Made by a program: the position numbers and the translations under genes. A stretch of DNA of 64,000 bases from Pseudomonas palleroniana (lineage in GTDB: Bacteria > Pseudomonadota > Gammaproteobacteria > Pseudomonadales > Pseudomonadaceae): contig NZ_PYWX01000048.1 in NCBI RefSeq assembly GCF_003031675.1, forward strand, positions 62,001-126,000, in the 5' to 3' direction. Within the stretch, counting starts at the first letter, position 1, and every line of letters starts with the position of its first letter. Below are positions 51,528 through 61,141 of the stretch, in pieces. The notes below the pieces were generated by a model. That model did no database searches. It was given only the letters and a program-made list of their open reading frames with translations, and had not been told where the DNA came from.

Positions 51528-52265
51528 ATGCACTGTCAACCAGACCACAAACACCAAGTTTACATCTGGTCAAAAAACATACACACCTGTTTAATCTGCG
51601 ATGAGGCGACCCAATCAGCCGATTGTGTGTGCAACGCCTGCGAAACCGAGCTGCCGTGGCTGATGGAACAGTGCAACGTGTGCGCCCTGCCGCTGTCGAT
51701 GGAGGGGCTGACCTGCGGCCAATGCCAGACACATCCGCCCGCCTTTAAACAGGTGATTGCGCCTTGGACCTACGGCTTTCCGGTAGACACCTTGATCAGC
51801 CGCTTCAAGCACCAGTCGCGATGGCCACTGGGCCATATGCTTGCGCGCTTGCTGGGGCACCACGTGCAACATCGTCTCGACAACGCTGAAATCATCCGGC
51901 CCGACTGCCTGCTGCCCGTGCCGATGGCACGTCACCGCTTGCGCGAGCGAGGTTTCAATCAGGCGTTGATGCTGGCCCGCTGGCTCGGTAACGCCCTCAA
52001 CCTCAGCTGCGACGAACACCTGTTGTTGCGCCCCCATGAAACCGTGGCGCAACAGGCGCTCGACGCCAAGGCGCGCAAGCGCAACCTGTTTCGCGCCTTC
52101 GCCTTGGCCGCCGACGCCCAGGTGCAAGGCCGGCATTTCGCCCTGGTGGACGACGTACTGACGACCGGCGCTACCGCGCACAGCCTCGCACAATTGTTGA
52201 GGGACGCCGGTGCGCGCCAGGTTGACGTGTACTGCCTGGCCCGCACACCCAAACCGGGCGCGTAA
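51528..52265 (+). CDS. comF: ComF family protein (phosphoribosyltransferase fold)
   Basis: 245 residues. N-terminal zinc-ribbon cysteines (CLICDE, CVCNACE, CNVCALPL, CGQCQ) and a C-terminal PRT domain with the PRPP loop ALVDDVLTTGATAHSLA (about 206-222). Related to Com101/GntX; roles in DNA uptake or nucleotide salvage are poorly defined. ATG 51528 has AAGGAAG upstream. The putative BirA operator overlaps its first codons, so its transcription could be influenced by biotin status. Confidence 0.9.
   Translation: MHCQPDHKHQVYIWSKNIHTCLICDEATQSADCVCNACETELPWLMEQCNVCALPLSMEGLTCGQCQTHPPAFKQVIAPWTYGFPVDTLISRFKHQSRWPLGHMLARLLGHHVQHRLDNAEIIRPDCLLPVPMARHRLRERGFNQALMLARWLGNALNLSCDEHLLLRPHETVAQQALDAKARKRNLFRAFALAADAQVQGRHFALVDDVLTTGATAHSLAQLLRDAGARQVDVYCLARTPKPGA
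51534..51564. promoter_or_regulatory. BirA-like biotin operator
   Basis: TGTCAACC (51534-51541) and AGTTTACA (51557-51564) form an interrupted palindrome with a 15-nt spacer, close to the BirA half-sites TGT-x-AACC / GGTT-x-ACA. It lies between divergent bioB and comF, overlapping the first comF codons. Confidence 0.7.
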
Positions 52266-52322
52266 CTTGACTCCCTGGCACCGGGGCGGCAACGTCCACT
52301 CATTCCATCGAAGTGTGTTCCC

Positions 52323-53087
52323 ATGTCGCTACCCACCCTGCTCAGCCAACACATTGTCCGCCGTCCACAGCGCATTGCCTTGCTGGCGCATATCGCCGAG
52401 CAAGGCTCAATCACCCGCGCCGCCAAGAGCGCCGGCCTGAGTTACAAGGGCGCCTGGGACGCCATCGATGAGCTGAACAACCTGGCGCAAAAGCCGCTGG
52501 TGGAACGCAGCGTCGGCGGTAAAGGCGGCGGCGGAGCCAAGTTGACGGCCGAAGGTGAACGCGTATTGCGCCTCTACCAGCGCTTGCAGGCGCTGCAGGC
52601 CGAAGTGCTCGGCTCCGACGAGGATGCCAGTGACTTCAATCTGCTGGGACGCTTGATGCTGCGCACCAGCGCGCGTAACCAATTGCATGGCCAGGTGGTC
52701 GCCATTGAACAGCATGGCCGCAACGACACCATTCGCCTGCAACTGGCCGCTGGCTTGAATATTGACGCGCAAATCACTCACGACAGTACCCGGCGGCTGG
52801 AACTGGCAGTGGGTGTGGAAGTGGTCGCGTTGATCAAGGCCGGTTGGCTGGAACTGCTCGCTATCGGACAAGCTGCAACACCTGGACACAATTGCATGAG
52901 CGGCATTATCGACACGATTCTCGCCGCCGATGACGGCCCCAGCGAAGTGCGCATCACCTTGCCCAACGGCCTGGTGTTATGTGCCCTGGCGCAGCCTGCC
53001 GCGCTCGAAGCGCTGGGCGCTTCCGAGAACCAGCCTATCCAGGTGCAGTTCGCCCCGCACAATGTATTGCTGGGCACGCCGGTATAA
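52323..53087 (+). CDS. modE: Molybdate-responsive regulator ModE
   Basis: 254 residues. Winged helix-turn-helix (about 12-75: RIALLAHIAEQGSITRAAKSAGLSYKGAWDAIDELN, then GGKGGGGAKLTAEGERVL) and two TOBE/MOP domains (about 110-180 and 190-250) with SARNQLHGQVVAIEQHGRN and the GHNCMSGIIDTILAADDGPSEV start of the second. When bound to molybdate it represses molybdate uptake genes; none lie in this window. It follows comF by 57 nt. Confidence 0.92.
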   Translation: MSLPTLLSQHIVRRPQRIALLAHIAEQGSITRAAKSAGLSYKGAWDAIDELNNLAQKPLVERSVGGKGGGGAKLTAEGERVLRLYQRLQALQAEVLGSDEDASDFNLLGRLMLRTSARNQLHGQVVAIEQHGRNDTIRLQLAAGLNIDAQITHDSTRRLELAVGVEVVALIKAGWLELLAIGQAATPGHNCMSGIIDTILAADDGPSEVRITLPNGLVLCALAQPAALEALGASENQPIQVQFAPHNVLLGTPV

Positions 53088-53168
53088 CGCGGCCGCGCCT
53101 TCAAACTGCAACAAATTCGTCACGAGGGCTCCTTAAGGTGTCTGCAAAAACCGCAGAGGGAGCCTGAA

Positions 53169-55067
53169 ATGAGCCTGTTACAAGAAAACCAAGCCACCGA
53201 CCTGGAACAGATGGTCGGCCTCACCCGCCGCCGCTTCATCGGTGCCGGTGCCCTCTGCGGTGCCGCGATGTTCCTGGGCGGCAACCTGCTCAGCCGCAGT
53301 GCCCTGGCCATTAACGCGACCACCGCCAGCCCGTTGCTGGGGTTCACCGGCATCGCTGCTGCCAGCAGCGACACCATCACCTTGCCGCCGGGCTACAGCG
53401 CGTCGGTGCTGATCAGTTGGGGCCAGCCGTTGCACAAGGGCGCGCCGGCTTTCGACCCGTCCGGCAACGGGACCGCCAAAGCCCAGGAGCAACAGTTCGG
53501 TGACAACAACGATGGCATGAGCCTGTTCGCCTTCCCCGGCGACAACAACCGTGCGCTCATGGCGATCAACAACGAATACACCAACTATCGCTACCTCTAC
53601 GCCCACGGCGGCGCGCCGCAATCGGCTGAAGAGGTGCGCAAGGCCCAGGCCAGCGAAGGCGTTTCGGTCATCGAAGTGCGGCGCAAAGGTGACACCTGGC
53701 AGTTCGTCCAGGACTCGCGCTATAACCGCCGCATCCACGGCAACTCGCCAATCCGCCTGAGCGGCCCGGCCGCGGGTCATGCCTGGTTGCAAACCAGTGC
53801 CGACAAGTCGGGCAAAAAAGTCCTCGGTACCTTTCAGAACTGCGCCAACGGCAAGACACCGTGGGGCACTTATCTGACGTGCGAAGAGAACTTCACCGAC
53901 TGCTTCGGCAGCAGCAACCCACAACAAAGCTTCGACGCCGGGCAAAAACGCTATGGCGTGGCAGCGGCCAGCAAAGACATCAACTGGCATCAGCATGACC
54001 CGCGCTTCGACATGGCCAAGAACCCCAACGAACTCAACCGTCACGGCTGGGTGGTGGAAATCGACCCGTTCGACCCGCAATCCACCCCAGTCAAGCGCAC
54101 CGCCCTGGGCCGTTTCAAACACGAGAACGCGGCGCTGGCTGAAACCCGCGACGGCCGCGCCGTGGTGTACATGGGCGACGATGAGCGCGGTGAATTCATC
54201 TACAAGTTCGTCAGCCGTGACCCGATCAACCACAACAACCCCAAGGCCAACAAAAACCTGCTCGACCACGGCACCTTATATGTGGCGATCTTCGACGCGG
54301 GCGATGGCAACGCCGACCACCCCAAGGGCAAGGGCCAATGGGTGGAGCTGACCCATGGCAAAAACGGTATTGATGCCGGCAGCGGTTTCGCCAGCCAAGC
54401 CGAGGTGCTGATCCATGCGCGCCTGGCCGCCAGCGTGGTGAAAGCCACCCGCATGGACCGCCCGGAGTGGATTGTGGTCAGCCCCACTGATGGCCAGGTC
54501 TATTGCACACTCACCAACAATGCCAAACGCGGGGAAGACGGCCAACCGGTGGGCGGGCCCAACCCACGGGAGAAAAACGTCTACGGTCAGATCCTGCGCT
54601 GGAAAGCTGATCAGGATAACCACGGCGCCCACGAATTCACCTGGGACCTGTTTGTGGTCGCCGGTAACCCAGGCGTGCACGCCGGTACGCCCAAGGGCGG
54701 TTCCTCCAACATCAACCCGCAGAACATGTTCAACAGCCCCGACGGCCTGGGGTTCGACCAGGCCGGGCGCTTGTGGATCCTGACCGACGGCGACTACAGC
54801 AATGCCGGTGACTTCGCGGGCATGGGCAATAACCAGATGCTGTGTGCCGACCCGGCCACCGGAGAAATCCGCCGGTTCATGGTCGGGCCGGTGGCGTGTG
54901 AAGTCACCGGGATCAGCTTTTCGCCGGACCAGAAGACGCTGTTTGTGGGGATCCAGCATCCCGGCGAAACCGGCGGTTCGACCTGGCCGGAGCATCTGCC
55001 CAATGGCAAGCCGAGGTCTTCGGTGATGGCGATTCGGCGGGATGACGGCGGCATTATCGGCGCTTGA
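53169..55067 (+). CDS. PhoX-type phosphatase (DUF839), Tat-exported
   Basis: 632 residues. Twin-arginine signal TRRRFIGAGALCGAAMFLGG (about 19-38) followed by an SRSALA cleavage region. DUF839/PhoX beta-propeller core: GDNNDGMSLFAFPGDNN, NNEYTNYRY (about 135-143), TYLTCEENFTDCFG, GRFKHENAALAETRDGRAVVYMGDDERGEFIYKF (about 316-349). These enzymes are periplasmic Ca-dependent alkaline phosphatases. CAGAGGGAG-like purines precede the ATG. A Pho box was not identified upstream. Confidence 0.92.
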   Translation: MSLLQENQATDLEQMVGLTRRRFIGAGALCGAAMFLGGNLLSRSALAINATTASPLLGFTGIAAASSDTITLPPGYSASVLISWGQPLHKGAPAFDPSGNGTAKAQEQQFGDNNDGMSLFAFPGDNNRALMAINNEYTNYRYLYAHGGAPQSAEEVRKAQASEGVSVIEVRRKGDTWQFVQDSRYNRRIHGNSPIRLSGPAAGHAWLQTSADKSGKKVLGTFQNCANGKTPWGTYLTCEENFTDCFGSSNPQQSFDAGQKRYGVAAASKDINWHQHDPRFDMAKNPNELNRHGWVVEIDPFDPQSTPVKRTALGRFKHENAALAETRDGRAVVYMGDDERGEFIYKFVSRDPINHNNPKANKNLLDHGTLYVAIFDAGDGNADHPKGKGQWVELTHGKNGIDAGSGFASQAEVLIHARLAASVVKATRMDRPEWIVVSPTDGQVYCTLTNNAKRGEDGQPVGGPNPREKNVYGQILRWKADQDNHGAHEFTWDLFVVAGNPGVHAGTPKGGSSNINPQNMFNSPDGLGFDQAGRLWILTDGDYSNAGDFAGMGNNQMLCADPATGEIRRFMVGPVACEVTGISFSPDQKTLFVGIQHPGETGGSTWPEHLPNGKPRSSVMAIRRDDGGIIGA

Positions 55068-55076
55068 TAAAATGTC

Positions 55077-55148
55077 ATCGGGAGCAAGCCCCCTCCCACA
55101 GTTGACCGCGTGTACGCCGGCAATTGTGGGAGGGGGCTTGCTCCCGAT
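55077..55148. repeat. REPIN-like paired REP element
   Basis: ATCGGGAGCAAGCCCCCTCC at the left and GGAGGGGGCTTGCTCCCGAT at the right are perfectly inverted ends; they lie 10 nt after the PhoX stop. Confidence 0.88.
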
Positions 55149-55233
55149 AGCGATGGCACAGGCGCCCTATCTCAAGCCTGGTGCGTTACCATACCCGGCC
55201 GGACGCGGCGCCCTGCTGCGCGCAGGAGTTCGC

Positions 55234-56208
55234 ATGGCCCACCCGTTTGAAACACTCACCCCTGACCTGGTCCTCGACGCGGTCGAGAGCATCGGTTTCC
55301 TCAGCGACGCCCGTGTGCTGGCGCTCAACAGCTACGAAAACCGCGTGTATCAGGTGGGCATCGAAGGCTCTGAGCCGCTGATCGCCAAGTTTTATCGCCC
55401 CCAGCGCTGGAGCAACGAGGCCATCCTCGAAGAGCATCGCTTCACCTTCGAACTGGCCGAGTGCGAGGTGCCGGTGGTCGCCCCATTGATCCACAACGGT
55501 GAAAGCCTGTTCGAACATGCAGGCTTCCGTTTCACCCTGTTTCCCCGGCGGGGTGGCCGCGCGCCGGAGCCGGGCAATCTCGACCAACTCTATCGCCTCG
55601 GGCAACTGCTCGGCCGTTTGCATGCCGTAGGCTCCACCCGCCCGTTCGAACACCGCGAAGCCCTGAGTGTGAAGAACTTCGGCCACGACTCCCTCACCAC
55701 GCTGCTCGAAGGCAATTTCATTCCCAAAAGCCTGCTGCCGGCCTATGAGTCCGTCGCCCGCGACCTGCTCAAGCGCGTGGAAGAGGTATACAAAGCCACC
55801 CCGCACACGAACATCCGCATGCACGGGGATTGCCACCCCGGCAACATGATGTGCCGCGATGAGATGTTCCATATCGTCGACCTCGACGACTGCCGTATGG
55901 GCCCGGCGGTGCAGGACCTGTGGATGATGCTCGCCGGTGACCGGCAAGAATGCCTTGGCCAACTGTCGGAACTGATGGACGGCTACCAGGAGTTCCACGA
56001 CTTCGACCCACGGGAACTGGCCCTGATCGAACCCCTGCGTGCCCTGCGCCTGATGCATTACAGCGCCTGGCTCGCACGGCGCTGGGATGACCCGGCGTTC
56101 CCCCACAGCTTCCCCTGGTTTGGCAGTGAACGGTATTGGGGCGATCAGGTGCTGGCGTTGCGCGAGCAACTGGCCGCCCTCAACGAAGAACCCCTGAAAC
56201 TGTTCTGA
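55234..56208 (+). CDS. srkA: Stress response serine/threonine kinase SrkA (YihE)
   Basis: 324 residues from ATG 55234 (CAGGAG 6 nt before); upstream extension crosses the REPIN and is rejected. APH/ChoK-like kinase fold: FYRPQRW (nucleotide-binding region), catalytic loop MHGDCHPGNMM and metal-binding IVDLDDCRMGP. It phosphorylates proteins and lessens stress-induced death in E. coli. It stands alone between two REP elements. Confidence 0.93.
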   Translation: MAHPFETLTPDLVLDAVESIGFLSDARVLALNSYENRVYQVGIEGSEPLIAKFYRPQRWSNEAILEEHRFTFELAECEVPVVAPLIHNGESLFEHAGFRFTLFPRRGGRAPEPGNLDQLYRLGQLLGRLHAVGSTRPFEHREALSVKNFGHDSLTTLLEGNFIPKSLLPAYESVARDLLKRVEEVYKATPHTNIRMHGDCHPGNMMCRDEMFHIVDLDDCRMGPAVQDLWMMLAGDRQECLGQLSELMDGYQEFHDFDPRELALIEPLRALRLMHYSAWLARRWDDPAFPHSFPWFGSERYWGDQVLALREQLAALNEEPLKLF

Positions 56209-56212
56209 CCGC

Positions 56213-56247
56213 CTTATGTGGGAGGGGGCTTGCCCCTCCCACATAAG
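56213..56247. repeat. REP palindrome after srkA
   Basis: CTTATGTGGGAGGGG and CCCCTCCCACATAAG form a near-perfect hairpin 5 nt after the srkA stop; may act as a terminator substitute. Confidence 0.85.
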
Positions 56248-56321
56248 CAAAGCCAATCCCATTGGCAGGCAAATGTCCTTACAATCACGCCTTTGTTAGC
56301 TGCCTAAGCAAGGATTCCGCA

Positions 56322-57206
56322 ATGCAAGCCGCCAACCCCCGCAAGGGGTACATCCTGGGCCTGAGCGCCTATGTCATCTGGGGTCTGTTCCCGCTCTACT
56401 TCAAAGCCATCGCCAGCGTCCCCGCTGCTGAAATCATCGTGCACCGCGTGTTGTGGTCGGCGCTGTTCGGTGGCTTGCTGTTGATGGTGTGGAAACATCC
56501 GGGGTGGCTGCGTGAGCTGCGCGACAATCCCAAACGCCTGGCTATCCTGGCACTCAGCGGCTCATTGATTGCGGCCAACTGGCTGACTTACGTATGGTCG
56601 GTGAACAGCGGGCGCATGCTGGAAGCGAGCCTGGGCTACTACATCAACCCGCTGGTCAATGTACTGCTGGGCATGTTGATCCTGGGCGAGCGCTTGCGCC
56701 GCCTGCAGTGGGTCGCCGTCGGGCTGGCGGCGGTGGGTGTGGCGCAACAGGTGTGGCAGGTGGGCAGTTTGCCGTGGGTGTCCTTGGCGCTGGCGCTGAC
56801 CTTCGGCTTCTACGGGCTGATCCGCAAACAGGCGCCCGTCAAAGCGCTGCCTGGGCTGGTCGTAGAGACATGGATGCTGGTGCCGATCGCCATCGCATGG
56901 CTGCTGTTCAACCCCTCGGCCCACAGCGCACAACTGGAGTTCTGGGGCACCTCCGAAGCCTGGTGGCTGGTGGCGGCCGGCCCGGTGACGCTGATCCCGC
57001 TGGTATGTTTCAACGCTGCCGCTCGGCATTTGCCCTACACCGCACTGGGCTTTTTACAGTACGTGGCACCGACTCTCGTGCTGCTGGAAGCCGTGCTGCT
57101 GTTTGGCGAACACCTGGCGTCGAGCACCCTGCTTGCCTTCGCCTTTATCTGGGCGGGGCTGGTGGTGTACAGCCTGGATGCCTGGATGAGCGTGCGCAAG
57201 CGCTGA
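56322..57206 (+). CDS. rarD: EamA-type transporter RarD
   Basis: 294 residues from ATG 56322 (AAGGA upstream). About ten membrane helices in two EamA repeats. RarD signatures: RKGYILGLSAYVIWGLFPLYFKAI at the start, EIIVHRVLWSALF, and SLGYYINPLVNVLLGML (about 104-120). Belongs to the drug/metabolite transporter superfamily; substrate unknown. No operon partner. Confidence 0.93.
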   Translation: MQAANPRKGYILGLSAYVIWGLFPLYFKAIASVPAAEIIVHRVLWSALFGGLLLMVWKHPGWLRELRDNPKRLAILALSGSLIAANWLTYVWSVNSGRMLEASLGYYINPLVNVLLGMLILGERLRRLQWVAVGLAAVGVAQQVWQVGSLPWVSLALALTFGFYGLIRKQAPVKALPGLVVETWMLVPIAIAWLLFNPSAHSAQLEFWGTSEAWWLVAAGPVTLIPLVCFNAAARHLPYTALGFLQYVAPTLVLLEAVLLFGEHLASSTLLAFAFIWAGLVVYSLDAWMSVRKR

Positions 57207-57269
57207 TCAAATAACGTACAAACCTCTGCAAGCCACGCAGCACGTGGCTTGCAGCCATCAACCCCAAGG

Positions 57270-57390
57270 TTATCCACAACCTGATCCCCGCCATTTGTGC
57301 ACAAGCCCTTGAAACTGCTCGTTTTTTGCGCAGAAGGCGGAGAGCCAACGCCGGCGCGGCCTGGCGTCGAGTCTCTACAGGTTATCCACA
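57270..57390. promoter_or_regulatory. Two perfect DnaA-box sequences (TTATCCACA)
   Basis: TTATCCACA occurs at 57270-57278 and 57382-57390 in the 223-bp gap between convergent rarD and the gcvR-like gene. A third, inverted copy (TGTGGATAA) lies at 57739-57747 inside the latter. No replication gene is near. No clear terminator is seen in the gap. Confidence 0.55.
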
Positions 57391-57429
57391 AGCCCATGCA
57401 AGTTTTCCATGCATAACCCTGTGGGTTGA

Positions 57430-57942
57430 TCATTCCTCGTTGTGCAATTCCACCATCAAGTCATCCGCCAAGGTTTCCAGCGACGCCTGCAAGGTATCCA
57501 GGGATAACGTCGACGGCACCTGCAACAGCGCCTCGGCCGTGAACAACGGGTCACCGCTCATGGGGGCCGGGCGTACGTCCGTGCTCAGGCTCTCCAGGTT
57601 CACGCCCTGCCGGCTCAACAACGCTGTGATCTCGCGCACGATGCCCGAGCGGTCATTGCCCACCAGGGTCATCACGATCGACTTGGACGTCGCTGCCTGC
57701 CCGCTACTGCCCTCACCCACCAGCACGCGAATGCCGTGTGTGGATAAGTCCTCCAGCGCATTGATCAGGTGCTGACGGTTTTCAGCAGGCACACTGACCC
57801 GCAGGATACCGGCGAATTGCCCGGCCATATGCGCCATTCGGCTTTCCTGCCAGCTACCGCCGTGGGTGGCGATGGTATGCGCGATGCGTTCCACGACGCC
57901 GGGTTTGTCGGCGGCGATAATTGTGAGTACAAGATGGTCCAT
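57430..57942 (-). CDS. GcvR-like ACT-domain regulatory protein
   Basis: 170 residues with two ACT domains: residues about 1-80 (DHLVLTIIAADKPGVVERIAHTIATHGGSWQESRMAHMAGQFAGIL) and about 88-165 (SIVMTLVGNDRSGIVREITALLSRQGVNLESL). In E. coli GcvR binds GcvA and glycine to control glycine cleavage. No gcv gene lies near. Divergent upstream region shared with glcB (57943-58209), where I see no clear operator. Confidence 0.88.
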   Translation of the reverse strand: MDHLVLTIIAADKPGVVERIAHTIATHGGSWQESRMAHMAGQFAGILRVSVPAENRQHLINALEDLSTHGIRVLVGEGSSGQAATSKSIVMTLVGNDRSGIVREITALLSRQGVNLESLSTDVRPAPMSGDPLFTAEALLQVPSTLSLDTLQASLETLADDLMVELHNEE

Positions 57943-58209
57943 GGCGAAGCCCTCAGGAATTCAATCTACAAGGTGGACGCAGGCGCCCTCGAAAACAAAT
58001 CGTGTACCATTTTTATATTTATCTGGAACAATCCAATCGTTTTTTGAGAACATCACGTTCTCCGCTGTGACCGTACGACCAAAGTGGGTCGCTAAACGAC
58101 GTATTTAGTCTAATTTTCACAACCGCAAGTCATCATGTAGTATGCAAACCCGTGCACTACATAATGAAAATCTGAAAAAGCGCATAAGCTCCGCAGAGTG
58201 AGGCAAGCA

Positions 58210-60387
58210 ATGACTGAACACGTTCAAGTCGGTGGCCTGCAGGTCGCCAAAGTCCTGTTCGACTTCGTGAACAACGAAGCCATTCCCGGTACCGGCATCA
58301 CTGCCGACCAGTTCTGGGCCGGTGCCGACAAGGTTATCCACGACCTGGCACCGAAGAACAAAGCCCTACTCGCCAAACGCGATGATTTCCAAGCGCGGAT
58401 CGACACCTGGCACCAGACCCACGCCGGCCAGGCCCACGACCCGGTGGCTTACAAAGCCTTCCTGCAAGACATCGGATACCTGCTGCCAGAAGCCGCAGAC
58501 TTCCAGGCCACGACCCAAAACGTCGATGACGAAATCGCCCGCATGGCCGGCCCGCAGTTGGTCGTGCCGGTGATGAACGCCCGCTTCGCCCTCAACGCCT
58601 CCAATGCGCGTTGGGGCTCGCTGTATGACGCGCTGTACGGCACCGACGCCATCAGCGAAGCCAATGGCGCCGAGAAGGGCCAGGGCTACAACAAAGTGCG
58701 GGGCGACAAGGTGATTGCCTTTGCCCGCGCGTTCCTCGACGAAGCCGCGCCGCTCTCGGCGGGCAGCCATGTCGACTCCACCGGCTACAAAATCGTCGAT
58801 GGCAAGCTGATCGTCAGCCTCAAGGGCGGTAGCAACAGCGGTCTGCGCGACGACTCGCAACTCATCGGTTTCCAGGGCGACAGCGCCCAGCCGATTGCCG
58901 TGCTGCTCAAACACCACGGCCTGCACTTCGAGATCCAGATCGACGCCAGCACGCCGGTCGGCCAGACCGACGCCGCCGGCGTCAAAGACGTGCTGATGGA
59001 AGCTGCGCTGACCACCATCATGGACTGCGAAGACTCCGTCGCCGCCGTCGATGCCGATGACAAAGTGGTGATCTACCGCAACTGGCTCGGCCTGATGAAG
59101 GGCGACCTGGCCGAAGAAGTGGCCAAGGGCGGCAAGACCTTCACCCGTACCATGAACCCTGACCGCGTCTATACCGGCGTGAATGGCCAGGACGTGACCT
59201 TGCACGGCCGTTCACTGCTGTTCGTGCGCAACGTCGGCCATCTGATGACCATTGACGCGATTCTCGACAACGCCGGCAATGAAGTACCCGAAGGCATCCT
59301 CGACGGGCTGATCACCAGCCTGGCGGCGATCCACAGCCTCAACGGCAACAGCAGCCGCAAGAACAGCCGCACCGGTTCGGTCTATATCGTGAAGCCGAAG
59401 ATGCACGGCCCGGAAGAAGCCGCGTTCACCAACGAGCTGTTCGGCCGTATCGAAGACGTGCTGAACCTGCCGCGCAACACCCTTAAAGTCGGGATCATGG
59501 ACGAGGAGCGCCGCACCACGGTCAACCTCAAGGCCTGCATCAAGGCGGCCAGCGAGCGTGTGGTATTCATCAACACCGGCTTCCTCGACCGTACCGGCGA
59601 CGAAATCCACACCTCCATGGAAGCTGGCGCGATGGTGCGCAAGGCAGCCATGAAGGCGGAAAAATGGATCGGCGCCTATGAGAACTGGAACGTCGATATC
59701 GGCCTGAGCACCGGCCTTCAAGGGCGTGCGCAGATCGGTAAAGGCATGTGGGCGATGCCCGACCTGATGGCGGCCATGCTCGAACAGAAAATCGCCCACC
59801 CACTGGCCGGTGCCAACACCGCCTGGGTGCCGTCGCCGACGGCGGCGGCGCTGCACGCGCTGCACTATCACAAGGTTGATGTGTTCGCACGCCAGGCCGA
59901 ACTGGCCAAGCGCGAGCGCGCTTCGGTGGACGATATCCTGACCATTCCTCTGGCAGCCAATACCGATTGGTCCGACGAAGAAATCCGCAACGAGCTGGAC
60001 AACAACGCCCAGGGCATCCTGGGTTATGTAGTCCGCTGGATCGACCAGGGCGTCGGTTGTTCGAAAGTGCCGGACATCAACGATGTGGGCCTGATGGAAG
60101 ACCGCGCCACCCTGCGTATCTCCAGCCAGCACATCGCCAACTGGTTGCGCCACGGCATCGTCAATGAAGCCCAGGTGCTGGAAAGCCTCAAGCGCATGGC
60201 GCCGGTGGTAGACCGCCAGAACGCCGGGGATGCGCTGTACCGCCCACTGGCGCCGGACTTCGACAGCAACATCGCGTTCCAGGCGGCGGTGGAGTTGGTG
60301 ATTGAAGGGACCAAACAGCCGAATGGCTATACCGAGCCGGTGTTGCACCGCAGGCGTCGGGAGTTCAAGGCTAAAAACGCTCTTTAA
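58210..60387 (+). CDS. glcB: Malate synthase G
   Basis: 725 residues, the normal isoform G length. Makes malate from glyoxylate and acetyl-CoA in the glyoxylate cycle. Conserved: MDCEDSVAAVDADDKVVIYRNWLGLMKGDL (about 275-304), the catalytic-Arg/Glu region VGIMDEERRTTVNLKACI (about 429-446, GIMDEERRT), and AGANTAWVPSPTAAALHALHYH. Start 58210 has GTGAGGC upstream. A strong terminator follows. Monocistronic. Confidence 0.97.
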   Translation: MTEHVQVGGLQVAKVLFDFVNNEAIPGTGITADQFWAGADKVIHDLAPKNKALLAKRDDFQARIDTWHQTHAGQAHDPVAYKAFLQDIGYLLPEAADFQATTQNVDDEIARMAGPQLVVPVMNARFALNASNARWGSLYDALYGTDAISEANGAEKGQGYNKVRGDKVIAFARAFLDEAAPLSAGSHVDSTGYKIVDGKLIVSLKGGSNSGLRDDSQLIGFQGDSAQPIAVLLKHHGLHFEIQIDASTPVGQTDAAGVKDVLMEAALTTIMDCEDSVAAVDADDKVVIYRNWLGLMKGDLAEEVAKGGKTFTRTMNPDRVYTGVNGQDVTLHGRSLLFVRNVGHLMTIDAILDNAGNEVPEGILDGLITSLAAIHSLNGNSSRKNSRTGSVYIVKPKMHGPEEAAFTNELFGRIEDVLNLPRNTLKVGIMDEERRTTVNLKACIKAASERVVFINTGFLDRTGDEIHTSMEAGAMVRKAAMKAEKWIGAYENWNVDIGLSTGLQGRAQIGKGMWAMPDLMAAMLEQKIAHPLAGANTAWVPSPTAAALHALHYHKVDVFARQAELAKRERASVDDILTIPLAANTDWSDEEIRNELDNNAQGILGYVVRWIDQGVGCSKVPDINDVGLMEDRATLRISSQHIANWLRHGIVNEAQVLESLKRMAPVVDRQNAGDALYRPLAPDFDSNIAFQAAVELVIEGTKQPNGYTEPVLHRRRREFKAKNAL

Positions 60388-60393
60388 ACGCAG

Positions 60394-60426
60394 AAAAAAA
60401 CCCTGGTCGAAATACCAGGGTTTTTT
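60394..60426 (+). terminator. Terminator of glcB
   Basis: AAAAAACCCTGGT pairs with ACCAGGGTTTTTT around a CGAAAT loop, 6 nt after the stop; the A and T tracts make it potentially bidirectional. Confidence 0.92.
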
Positions 60427-60486
60427 ATGAGCTGTCGAATTTTATGATGGATCAAATCCGTCAGTCGCTGAAAGTACTATCGGCGC

Positions 60487-60933
60487 CTACTGCACCATCC
60501 CCAACTCCCGCTTCACCATCTTCGCCAACTTCACGCTATCGATCGGCTTGAGCAGAAAGTCCACCACGCTCAAATGCATGGCGTCGATCACATCGGGAGC
60601 TTCCGCGTCCCCTGACATGATGATGATCGGCAATGCCGCCCGAGAGGATTCGCGCACCTGGCGGATCAGTTCCAGGCCACTGCTGGGCGTCATGCGCAAA
60701 TCGGTAATCAGCAAGCCGATGGAGGTGTTGGAGTTCAGCAGATTCCACGCCGCCTCACCGCTCTCGGCGGTCATGCAGCGAATACCGTCCAGACCCAGGA
60801 TTTGCGCCAGCAGCTCACGCGCGTCCTTGTCGTCGTCAACAATCAGCACACGTTGCGGCGGTAAATCAGGTTCCAGCATCACGGCGCTCAGCGCCTCGCG
60901 CTCCGCATCGCTCAAAATATCGTTGTCGGTCAT
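60487..60933 (-). CDS. Single-domain response regulator (CheY-like receiver)
   Basis: 148 residues from ATG 60933. An N-terminal ~26-residue extension (SDAEREALSAVMLEPDLPPQ) precedes a receiver domain with the acidic pair in IVDDDKDA (33-35), phosphoacceptor Asp78 (ITDLRM), a Ser in IMSGDA and Lys129 (LLKPID). No output domain. It may pass phosphate in a phosphorelay; no kinase lies nearby. It is convergent with glcB. An earlier in-frame ATG (60954) is possible. Confidence 0.9.
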   Translation of the reverse strand: MTDNDILSDAEREALSAVMLEPDLPPQRVLIVDDDKDARELLAQILGLDGIRCMTAESGEAAWNLLNSNTSIGLLITDLRMTPSSGLELIRQVRESSRAALPIIIMSGDAEAPDVIDAMHLSVVDFLLKPIDSVKLAKMVKRELGMVQ

Positions 60934-61141
60934 ACATTTCTCAGCAGTTCTCATCACTCTTTCAGCACACTCGTCAGACATCTGCCGAAAGGTGAACAAT
61001 GTGCACTTCGTCGGAAAGTTTGCCTAGTGGGTGTTCTACGGGTTTTGCACCATAGCCTTGTAAGGTTTTTCCCTAGTCATGCATCGTTTAACCGCTACCT
61101 AGACTTACGTCCAATGGGCACCCACGGCACGGGAGTTGACC

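Noticed and set aside
55042..55233. Long N-terminal extension of srkA
   Set aside because: It runs through the PhoX stop and a REPIN; ATG 55234 has a good ribosome site and the family N-terminus.
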